From contig NZ_QWGR01000002.1 of the NCBI RefSeq assembly GCF_003576475.1, positions 248,001 through 312,000 of the forward strand: DNA of 64,000 nt. The letters run 5' to 3'. The stretch is from Maribellus luteus (GTDB lineage: Bacteria; Bacteroidota; Bacteroidia; Bacteroidales; Prolixibacteraceae). The stretch's first letter is position 1. The number at the start of each line of letters is the position of its first letter. Made by a program: the position numbers and the translations under genes. Shown here one piece after another: positions 58,069 to 64,000 of the stretch. The notes under the pieces are model-generated. The model made no database searches. It was not told the DNA's origin and was given only the letters and a program-made list of their open reading frames with translations.

Positions 58069-58575
58069 ATGAAAGTTGCATGGGTCTTAATCTTTTTGTT
58101 TGGTGGGTTGTTGGCAAACGCCCAGTATATGGAAGTGAGCGTGGATGGAATGGTTACTTTTGATGGAGTTGATTTTATAATAAATGAGGCAGGAGAAGAT
58201 TATTCCCCTTCTGTCGAGAGTGAGTCAAGTGTTTATGTCTCTATTGATTTTCAGAGTTTCTGGGATGCTCTTTTTAATCCGAACAGAAAATGGAAAATAG
58301 AAGTTGCTAAAGAGGACCTTACCTGGAATAACCATGTTAAACTTGAAATTAAGAGGACCGAAGATGGTTATGGCGATTGGAGCAACAATAAAAGAAAAAC
58401 GCGGATAAAAGGGGGAGATAATTACCAGGTAGTAGATAGAGTGTCTCGGGATTTTTTCAGCGGGAAAGGTAGTGCTTATTTTGTTCCGCTTCAGCTAAAA
58501 CTCTCAGGCATTTCGGTTACTCAGGGGGCGCAGGATTTCGAGACAAATGTGATATTAACCATTTATGACGATTGA
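58069..58575 (+). CDS. secreted beta-rich protein of the appendage operon
   Basis: A 168-residue exported protein (signal peptide WVLIFLFGGLLANA). It lacks the GIxxC signature, but has similar strand-rich composition: MEVSVDGMVTFDGVDFIINE, then VYVSIDFQSFWDALFNPNRK, ending in FETNVILTIYDD, close to the YT(I/L)xD end of the subunits. Possibly a tip adhesin or a divergent subunit. It starts 7 bp after the third subunit gene and its stop overlaps the next ATG (TGATG). Confidence 0.7.
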   Translation: MKVAWVLIFLFGGLLANAQYMEVSVDGMVTFDGVDFIINEAGEDYSPSVESESSVYVSIDFQSFWDALFNPNRKWKIEVAKEDLTWNNHVKLEIKRTEDGYGDWSNNKRKTRIKGGDNYQVVDRVSRDFFSGKGSAYFVPLQLKLSGISVTQGAQDFETNVILTIYDD

Positions 58576-58928
58576 TGATGAGCAAGAAAATCGTATTTGT
58601 AACCTGTATTTTGGCTCTTTTTCTGCTTACATGCGAAGAGCGGGAAACGGAAGAAATTACAACGCCGGCATGGATTGAGACACGTTTGACAGAACTGGAG
58701 AACTCGGGCGAATGTTTTGGGTGTACCCTGCAGCGATGGACCTATAACAACGAATACTACTATCATCTTTATTGTAACCATTGGTCATGCAGCAATTGCG
58801 AGGTGTATCGCTACAATGGTGACAAAGTTGTTTGGGGCGAGAATGTGGATCCCGCAGATTACGAAAAAAACAAACACCGGCCCGTAAAAATATGGGAGTG
58901 CGGCATGGAAATCAATGCCGGAACTTAA
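58575..58928 (+). CDS. small cysteine-rich lipoprotein, last gene of the appendage operon
   Basis: A 117-residue lipoprotein; lipobox LALFLLTCEER (Cys about residue 19). The mature part has six more Cys: ECFGC, YCNHWSCSNC and WEC, in an aromatic-rich context (YNNEYYYHLYCNHWSCSNCE). These could form disulfides or bind metal. The ATG at 58575 overlaps the previous stop, so the gene is translationally coupled; an alternative ATG is one codon on. I have an impression of similar stand-alone lipoproteins in the phylum but know no function. Confidence 0.75.
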   Translation: MMSKKIVFVTCILALFLLTCEERETEEITTPAWIETRLTELENSGECFGCTLQRWTYNNEYYYHLYCNHWSCSNCEVYRYNGDKVVWGENVDPADYEKNKHRPVKIWECGMEINAGT

Positions 58929-58966
58929 TGTCTTTTCTTACTTTTATTTTTCTGATTTTCTGCGGC

Positions 58967-59356
58967 CTAGCTGGTAATTTCAATACGGTTCCCATCCGGG
59001 TCAAGGACAACGCTTTCATAATATCCGTCTCCGGTGGAGTGGGGCTCTTTCAGCACTTTGAACCCATCTTTCCGGAGCGTGTTGGTGAGCGCATCAACCT
59101 TGTCTTTCGATCCAACACTGATGGCAAAATGAATCAAGCCGGTAAACTGCTTAACTACATCGTTTTTCGATTTGGGAATTCCGGGCATTTCCATCAGTTC
59201 CAGCCGGCAATCACCGTAAAAGGAAAGGAAATAGGACCGAAACTCCTTGGAGTGGTTGTGGTAAATTTCGGAAGAAGATGCATCGAAGTAATGCATGTAA
59301 AAGTTTCGGAGGCCCTCAAGATTGTATGTCCAGATTGCAATATGTTCAATACGCAT
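58967..59356 (-). CDS. VOC (glyoxalase-fold) protein
   Basis: A 129-residue single-domain vicinal-oxygen-chelate protein built of two betaalphabetabetabeta modules. Putative metal ligands: His in MRIEHIAIW, Glu in LELMEMP, His in LIHFAISV and Glu in GNRIEITS. Relatives include lactoylglutathione lyases, isomerases and resistance proteins; no substrate is implied. It follows the HD-domain gene at 65 bp on the same strand, and is convergent with the appendage operon. Confidence 0.85.
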   Translation of the reverse strand: MRIEHIAIWTYNLEGLRNFYMHYFDASSSEIYHNHSKEFRSYFLSFYGDCRLELMEMPGIPKSKNDVVKQFTGLIHFAISVGSKDKVDALTNTLRKDGFKVLKEPHSTGDGYYESVVLDPDGNRIEITS

Positions 59357-59421
59357 GGCTTTGCTTTTTTTGATCCATTAAAAATACGAAACGTTTTCAG
59401 TAAAAAACAGAGGCAATTGAA

Positions 59422-60078
59422 TTAAATTTCGCCGTTCCACTCACCGAAAAAACGATCCAGAAATACTTCCATAAAAGCGTGTCTTTCGTTGGCTATTTGA
59501 AGGGCGGAGGAGGTGTTGAGCCGTTCTTTCAATAGCAGTAGTTTTTCGTAAAAATGGTTGATGGTGGGTGCCGTGCTTTTCTTGTAATCATCAAAATTAT
59601 TGTGCATTACAGGAGGAATGTTTGGATCGTACATCAAGCGATTCTTGTTTCCGCCATAGGCAAAAGTACGGGCAATCCCGATTGCTCCGATGGCATCGAG
59701 CCGGTCGGCATCCTGAACAATTTTAGCTTCTTTTGAGGTGGCAGCCGTTTTTACTTCCGCACCTTTAAACGATACTTCGGAAATCACCCGTAATATTTTC
59801 TCCTGTTGAACTGCCTCAACATCCATTTGTTTAAGCCAGGCCCGGGCTCTCGATGTGTGATTGCCTGTTTGCAGCTTCCAGTCGTCCAGGTCGTGTAATA
59901 AAGCTGCCATTTCAATCGTAAAACGGTCACCTCCTTCGTGTTCTGAAATTTTCAAGGCCAGGTTTCGGACACGAAAAATGTGCCACCAGTCATGTCCCGA
60001 TCCTTCTCCGTCAAAAAGCTCTTTGATGTGATCCTCAGTACGTTTAAGTACCTCGTTTTGTCGAATATTCGAATTCAT
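59422..60078 (-). CDS. HD-domain phosphohydrolase
   Basis: A 218-residue cytoplasmic metal-dependent phosphohydrolase. The first His is in SGHDWWHIFRVRNLA (about residues 27-41), the HD pair in ALLHDLDDWK (about 62-71), and the downstream Asp in VQDADRLDAIGAIGIART (about 122-139). Similar proteins of the YedJ/YpgQ group hydrolyse nucleotides. An exact reverse TAnnTTTG (TAATTTTG, 60083-60090) lies only a few bases ahead of the ATG, so the mRNA may be nearly leaderless or another start is used. Confidence 0.85.
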   Translation of the reverse strand: MNSNIRQNEVLKRTEDHIKELFDGEGSGHDWWHIFRVRNLALKISEHEGGDRFTIEMAALLHDLDDWKLQTGNHTSRARAWLKQMDVEAVQQEKILRVISEVSFKGAEVKTAATSKEAKIVQDADRLDAIGAIGIARTFAYGGNKNRLMYDPNIPPVMHNNFDDYKKSTAPTINHFYEKLLLLKERLNTSSALQIANERHAFMEVFLDRFFGEWNGEI

Positions 60079-60209
60079 AATTCAAAATTAGCCGTATGAA
60101 GATAGATTTTAAATGCCAAAAAATGTTAACAATGTTAAGAATCGTTTTTTAAGGTGTTGATAATCAGTCCTGAAATGAAAATATTATTTCGAATGGAATG
60201 TATATCGCT

Positions 60210-60239
60210 GTTGCAGACATTGCTTTTTTGCTATTTTTG
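60210..60239 (+). promoter_or_regulatory. promoter of the acyl-CoA ligase gene
   Basis: TATTTTTG (60232-60239) is an exact TAnnTTTG; GTTG at 60210 stands 18 bp upstream in the -33 place. Confidence 0.45.
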
Positions 60240-60305
60240 TCACGTTTTAAGGAACCTAAAGGTTTTTAGGATTATTTGGGTTTGAACAGACAGGGAAGAT
60301 TGTAT

Positions 60306-61967
60306 ATGACATATAATAAAAAACTTACTCTACCGGCGATGTTTTATAATTCGGTAGAGAAATATGCAAATAAAACCTCGATCGTATTTACCGGCGAAGA
60401 AAATTACACTTATGCGGAAATGGGAGAAGAGGTGGAACGCATTGCAGAGATGTTGCTGGAGTTGGGCATTGGTTCGGGCGATAAAGTGGCGATACTAAGT
60501 GCCAACATGCCAAACTGGGGAAAAGCTTTCTTTGCCATTTCGCTGATCGGAGCCGTAGCCGTTCCGATTTTACCCGATTTTCACAGTAAAGAAATTCACT
60601 CGATTCTCGAACATTCGGGATCAAAAGCATTGTTTGTTTCTGAAGGTTTGTATGCGAGTGTCAGCGAGAAAACAGCTGATATGCTCGAGTGCATGATTTT
60701 GGTAGAGCGCTTTGCGCTTATTCCAAAAGAAACTCCGGCGAGCCATTTACACTTGCTTGCTTCATCGGTTCCGGTTAACAAAAAAGATTTTGTTCCGGTG
60801 GATGTGGACGAGGAAGATTTGGCATCTATTATTTATACATCGGGAACTACCGGGAACTCGAAAGGGGTTATGCTGACACATAAAAACCTGACGTGGACTG
60901 CCCGCCAAAGTCGTACGCTGCAAAAAATTGAAGAAGACGACAGGTTTCTTTCGATGCTGCCGCTTTCGCATACACTCGAAAACACCGTAGGCTTTTTATT
61001 ACCGATGATGTACGGTGCTTCGGTGCATTATTTGCGTAAGCCGCCGGTGCCTTCGGTTTTACTACCGGCACTCAAAACGGTGAAGCCAACCATCATGTTG
61101 TCAGTGCCGCTGATCATCGAAAAGGTGTATCGTTCAAAGATCCAGCCTACGTTTGAGAAGAATGGTCTGATGCGTTTCCTGAGCACTTTTGCTCCGACAA
61201 GAATATTGTTGCACAAGGTAGCTGCCAAAAAGTTGATGGAGACTTTTGGTGGTTGCGTTCATTTCTTTGGAATCGGTGGCGCCAAGCTCGATACCACGGT
61301 GGAACGTTTTCTGAAAGAAGGTGGATTTCCATACGCGATTGGTTACGGGCTGACAGAAACCGCTCCTTTGCTGGCTGGTGCAGTTGGTAAAAATACACGG
61401 GTAGGTTCTACCGGTATTGCCATGGAAGGCGTTACGCTGCGTATAGCCGATCCTGATCCGAAGACCGGCGAAGGTGAGATTCAGGCAAAGGGCGAAAATG
61501 TAATGAAAGGCTACTACAAAGCGCCTGGAATTACCAAAGAAGTGTTTACGGAAGATGGCTGGTTCCGTACCGGCGACCGGGGTGTTTTCATCAAAAACAA
61601 GCTGTATGTAAAAGGCCGAATCAAAACCATGATTGTAGGTGCCAGCGGCGAAAACATCTATCCCGAAGAAATAGAGTCGGTTATCAACAAGATGCGTTTT
61701 GTTCTGGAATCGCTGGTAGTGGAGAAAAAAGGGAAACTGGTAGCCATGATTCACCTTAACATGGAAGAAGTGGAGGAGAATCTGAAGAATATGAAACTGG
61801 AGGCCAAGCAATATATTTCGGTCAAATCGGACGAAATTCTGCAGGAGATCATGAAGAAAGTTAACCTGGAAGTGAACAAGTTTTCGCGGATTAACCAGGT
61901 GATATTGCAGCCTATTCCGTTTGAACGTACCCCCACCCGAAAGATCAAGAGATTTTTATACGCTTAG
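60306..61967 (+). CDS. AMP-forming acyl-CoA ligase (long-chain fatty acid type)
   Basis: A 553-residue ANL-superfamily enzyme activating an acid, most likely a fatty acid, to its CoA thioester. P-loop: IIYTSGTTGNSKGVMLTHKN near residue 177. A4/A5: GYGLTETAPL near 348, A7: WFRTGDRG near 423, A8: GRIKTMIVGASGENIYPEEI near 440, and the C-terminal catalytic Lys in RTPTRKIKRFLY. I start at the ATG at 60306; the frame is open upstream to a TTG at 60276 that would add no family sequence. A terminator follows. Confidence 0.93.
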   Translation: MTYNKKLTLPAMFYNSVEKYANKTSIVFTGEENYTYAEMGEEVERIAEMLLELGIGSGDKVAILSANMPNWGKAFFAISLIGAVAVPILPDFHSKEIHSILEHSGSKALFVSEGLYASVSEKTADMLECMILVERFALIPKETPASHLHLLASSVPVNKKDFVPVDVDEEDLASIIYTSGTTGNSKGVMLTHKNLTWTARQSRTLQKIEEDDRFLSMLPLSHTLENTVGFLLPMMYGASVHYLRKPPVPSVLLPALKTVKPTIMLSVPLIIEKVYRSKIQPTFEKNGLMRFLSTFAPTRILLHKVAAKKLMETFGGCVHFFGIGGAKLDTTVERFLKEGGFPYAIGYGLTETAPLLAGAVGKNTRVGSTGIAMEGVTLRIADPDPKTGEGEIQAKGENVMKGYYKAPGITKEVFTEDGWFRTGDRGVFIKNKLYVKGRIKTMIVGASGENIYPEEIESVINKMRFVLESLVVEKKGKLVAMIHLNMEEVEENLKNMKLEAKQYISVKSDEILQEIMKKVNLEVNKFSRINQVILQPIPFERTPTRKIKRFLYA

Positions 61968-61982
61968 GATAAATTGATATTT

Positions 61983-62016
61983 AAAAGGAAAGCTTCAGAT
62001 GAGGCTTTCCTTTTTT
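61983..62016 (+). terminator. intrinsic terminator of the acyl-CoA ligase gene
   Basis: AAAGGAAAGC and GGCTTTCC pair as a 9-bp stem around a 9-10 nt loop, followed by six T, 15 bp after the stop. Confidence 0.85.
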
Positions 62017-62049
62017 GTTACATTAAAGATGAGGCCAATGCAAAGCTAG

Positions 62050-62082
62050 TTTCCTGAAATGAGCAAAGTTTTGCTAATTTTG
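62050..62082 (+). promoter_or_regulatory. promoter of purM
   Basis: TAATTTTG (62075-62082) is an exact TAnnTTTG box; TTTC at 62050 is 21 bp upstream, one mismatch from the -33 TTTG. It gives a leader of about 17 nt. Confidence 0.55.
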
Positions 62083-62105
62083 TAGCCACAAAAATTTCAG
62101 CATAG

Positions 62106-63275
62106 ATGGTAACGGAATCAAGATACAGTGCAAGGGGAGTTTCAGCATCGAAGGAAGATGTACACGAGGCAATCAGGAATGTAGACAAAGGTGTATTTCC
62201 AAAGGCTTTTTGTAAGATCGTTCCCGATATTTTAGGCGGAGACCCCGAATGGTGTAACATAATGCATGCCGATGGAGCCGGCACAAAATCGGCGCTGGCC
62301 TACATGTACTGGAAAGAAACCGGCGATCTTTCGGTTTGGAAAGGCATTGCGCAGGATGCACTGATCATGAATGTGGACGACCTTTTGTGTGTGGGAGCCA
62401 CCGATAATATCCTGGTTTCATCCACCATCGGACGAAACAAAAACAACATTCCGGGAGAAGTGATTGCTGCCATTATCAACGGAACCGAGGAATTGCTCGC
62501 TACTTTACGCGAAATGGGCGTAAGCATTTACTCCACCGGTGGTGAAACAGCCGATGTGGGTGATTTGGTACGCACGATCATAGTTGATTCAACCGTAACC
62601 TGCCGCATGAAAAGAGACGACGTTGTTTCTGCCGACCGCATCAAGGCCGGAAATGTGATTGTAGGACTTTCCTCTTCAGGACAGGCAAGTTACGAAGCCG
62701 AATACAACGGAGGAATGGGTAGTAACGGATTGACTTCGGCCCGACATGATGTATTCTCAAAGTACCTGGCAGAAAAGTATCCTGAAAGTTTTGACCCGCA
62801 GGTGCCGGGAGAGTTGGTTTATTCGGGAGGCAAAAAACTGACAGATGTTGTTGATGGCCTGGATATTGATGCCGGGAAGCTGGTACTTTCGCCCACACGA
62901 ACTTACGCTCCGGTAATTAAAAAGGTGCTGGATCAGTTCCGCGGTGAAATATCCGGAATGATTCATTGCTCGGGTGGTGCACAAACCAAAGTGTTGCATT
63001 TTGTCGATAACGTTCATGTAATAAAAGACAACATGTTTCCGGTTCCGCCGCTGTTTAAACTGATTCACGAGCAATCGGGAACCGACTGGAAAGAAATGTA
63101 CAAGGTGTTTAACATGGGACACCGTTTTGAAATATACTGCGGTGAAGATGTAGCGCAGGAGATCATCAACATCTCTGAATCGTTCAACATCGAGGCACAG
63201 ATTATCGGAAGAGTTGAATCTTTTGAAGGGAAAAAACTCACCATTACATCCGGAAACGGCACATTTGAATATTAG
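62106..63275 (+). CDS. purM: phosphoribosylformylglycinamidine cyclo-ligase (AIR synthase)
   Basis: A 389-residue purine-synthesis enzyme closing the imidazole ring of AIR with ATP. N-terminal ATP/substrate motif HADGAGTKSALAYMYW near residue 57; MNVDDLLCVGATDNILVSST; ISTGGETADVGDLVRT-type loop (YSTGGETADVGDLV). The C-terminal half has GLSSSGQASYEAEYNGGMGS and HCSGGAQTKVLHF. Length is that of the Bacteroidota type, longer than E. coli PurM by about 44 residues. It is followed by prfA in many relatives; here a GIY-YIG element intervenes. Confidence 0.95.
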   Translation: MVTESRYSARGVSASKEDVHEAIRNVDKGVFPKAFCKIVPDILGGDPEWCNIMHADGAGTKSALAYMYWKETGDLSVWKGIAQDALIMNVDDLLCVGATDNILVSSTIGRNKNNIPGEVIAAIINGTEELLATLREMGVSIYSTGGETADVGDLVRTIIVDSTVTCRMKRDDVVSADRIKAGNVIVGLSSSGQASYEAEYNGGMGSNGLTSARHDVFSKYLAEKYPESFDPQVPGELVYSGGKKLTDVVDGLDIDAGKLVLSPTRTYAPVIKKVLDQFRGEISGMIHCSGGAQTKVLHFVDNVHVIKDNMFPVPPLFKLIHEQSGTDWKEMYKVFNMGHRFEIYCGEDVAQEIINISESFNIEAQIIGRVESFEGKKLTITSGNGTFEY

Positions 63276-63278
63276 CTC

Positions 63279-63298
63279 ATTCCCACTTTCGTGGGAAT
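63279..63298. repeat. left hairpin of the GIY-YIG element
   Basis: ATTCCCAC, loop TTTC, GTGGGAAT: a perfect 8-bp stem directly after the purM stop. Its right half is shared with the element at 51.2 kb. Confidence 0.8.
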
Positions 63299-63309
63299 CT
63301 CATCAAAAT

Positions 63310-63591
63310 ATGGCGAACTTTTATGTTTACATATTAGCGAACAAGCCAAACGGAGTTTTGTATATTGGACTAACAAATGAGTTAGAAAGAAGACTGGGAG
63401 AACACAAAGACAAAGTTCTGAAAGGATTTACGTCGAAGTACAATGTAGATAAACTGGGTTATTACGAAGAATTTGATACCTATGAAGAAGCTTTTTCAAG
63501 AGAACGAAGACTGAAAAAGTGGAATAGGGAATGGAAAATTGAATTGATAGAAAAAGAAAACGCGAATTGGGAGGATTTATCAGCTGAGTGA
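63310..63591 (+). CDS. GIY-YIG endonuclease-domain protein
   Basis: A 93-residue single-domain nuclease of the UPF0213/YhbQ-like type. Start at the ATG at 63310: MANFYVYILANKPNGVLYIG has YVY (for GIY) and YIGLTNELERRLGEHK has YIG followed by the catalytic Arg. The conserved Glu is in AFSRERRLKKWNREWK near residue 62 and Asn in the final helix. Such genes are numerous and scattered in Bacteroidota, often with palindromes at both sides, as here. No target or activity is proven. Confidence 0.85.
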   Translation: MANFYVYILANKPNGVLYIGLTNELERRLGEHKDKVLKGFTSKYNVDKLGYYEEFDTYEEAFSRERRLKKWNREWKIELIEKENANWEDLSAE

Positions 63592-63605
63592 TTCTGAAGA
63601 TAGAG

Positions 63606-63625
63606 ATTCCCGTTTGCACGGGAAT
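63606..63625. repeat. right hairpin of the GIY-YIG element
   Basis: ATTCCCGT, loop TTGC, ACGGGAAT: a perfect 8-bp stem, 15 bp after the nuclease gene and 24 bp before prfA; in inverted orientation relative to the left one. Confidence 0.8.
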
Positions 63626-63648
63626 GAGATTAAAAGACAGGATAGATT

Positions 63649-64000
63649 ATGGCACAATACGAATTACTAGAGAAATTTGAGTCGATCAAGCACCGCTACG
63701 CAGAAGTGGAGCAGCAGATTACCGACCCAGCTGTAATGGCAGATATGAAGCGTTACGTGAAGCTGAACCAGGAATACAAAAATCTGCAGAAGCTGGTGGG
63801 CAAATTTCAGGAATATAAAAACCTGGTAGACAATATCGAAACCGGGAAAGAAATGTTGGCTGAAGAGACCGACGAGGAAATGCGTGCAATGGCACGTGAA
63901 GAGATTGAAGCCTCGGAAGACTTACTTCCGAAGGTGGAACGGGAAGTGAAATTCCTGCTGGTTCCGGCTGATCCGGAAGACGGGAAGAATGCGATTCTCG
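63649..64000 (+). CDS. prfA: peptide chain release factor 1, 5' part
   Basis: The first 117 codons of RF1 are in the window: MAQYELLEKFESIKHRYAEV, then QQITDPAVMADMKRYVKLNQ and a helical domain 1 ending in EVKFLLVPADPEDGKNAI, the entry to the core that would lead to the GGQ motif. RF1 ends translation at UAA and UAG. Cut by the right edge. The purM-prfA order matches other Bacteroidota, apart from the intervening GIY-YIG element. Confidence 0.93.
   Translation, partial: MAQYELLEKFESIKHRYAEVEQQITDPAVMADMKRYVKLNQEYKNLQKLVGKFQEYKNLVDNIETGKEMLAEETDEEMRAMAREEIEASEDLLPKVEREVKFLLVPADPEDGKNAIL

Larger units (their letters stand above)
63276..63629. mobile_element. putative hairpin-bounded GIY-YIG element
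   Basis: About 350 bp comprising the hairpin ATTCCCAC-TTTC-GTGGGAAT (63279-63298), a GIY-YIG gene, and the hairpin ATTCCCGT-TTGC-ACGGGAAT (63606-63625). With their flanks the two hairpins are inverted copies: CTC-ATTCCC...GGGAAT-CTC on the left against GAG-ATTCCC...GGGAAT-GAG on the right. It lies exactly between purM and prfA. Its ends recall the subterminal hairpins of IS200/IS605 and REP elements. No target duplication could be defined. Confidence 0.55.

Noticed and set aside
61134-61811. 225-codon leftward frame inside the acyl-CoA ligase gene
   Set aside because: Antisense to a gene with complete ANL motifs; composition is typical of an antisense shadow.

Overview
The window reads as the chromosome of a member of the Bacteroidota, most likely a free-living polysaccharide degrader near the Marinilabiliales/Prolixibacteraceae. 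I infer this from protein character, not from a search. The evidence is a SusC/SusD pair with an ECF sigma factor and FecR anti-sigma, many lipoproteins, scarce Shine-Dalgarno sequences, -7 boxes of the Bacteroidota form TAnnTTTG (before the TauE/SafE gene, gpmI, purM, the acyl-CoA ligase and the 28.2 kb gene), and a purM-prfA neighbourhood. No rRNA, tRNA, CRISPR array or complete insertion sequence was found.

Layout. 0-2.5 kb (-): ABC exporter operon (ATPase, permease, DUF4857-like protein running off the edge). 2.5-4.8 kb (+): a candidate sigma-54 promoter with a downstream terminator (possible small RNA), then TauE/SafE transporter, methyltransferase and FKBP isomerase. 4.9-8.5 kb (-): lipoprotein, an array of 21-bp phased repeats, PpiD-like chaperone. 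8.6-16.7 kb (-): nadB-nadC-coaX-OM protein-TPR protein-lptC-CNNM/CorC protein, tightly packed. 16.9-22.4 kb (-): tripartite RND efflux pump. 22.7-25.3 kb (-): three-gene sugar-acid module (YiaK-like dehydrogenase, TIM-barrel isomerase, SDR). 25.4-29.1 kb: OmpR-type two-component system facing a secreted acidic protein, with four phased TTAAC boxes between them. 29.3-33.4 kb (+): accessory region of unrecognised genes, REP-like palindromes, a heptanucleotide tract and a second 21-bp phased array. 33.4-43.2 kb (-): polysaccharide utilisation locus (sigma, FecR, SusC, SusD, GH16, GH31). 43.5-49.4 kb (-): DUF4382 lipoprotein, then a sigma-54 regulatory cassette (hybrid kinase, NtrC-type activator, two dyad sites, -24/-12 promoter, membrane coiled-coil protein). 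49.7-51.9 kb (+): gpmI and a DUF3109 protein. 52.3-58.9 kb (+): a secreted-subunit/chaperone/outer-membrane-barrel operon that looks like an uncharacterised surface appendage. 59-60 kb (-): VOC and HD proteins. 60.3-64 kb (+): acyl-CoA ligase, purM, a GIY-YIG gene between inverted hairpins, and the start of prfA.

The most promising systems are the appendage locus (three paralogous secreted subunits sharing a GI-x-x-C-Y/F-TG motif, a chaperone-like protein and a 1005-residue barrel ending in a SPOR domain), the self-contained sigma-54 cassette at 44.5-49.4 kb, and the two separate non-coding arrays with an exact 21-bp beat. All functional statements rest on reading motifs by eye; no database search was run.
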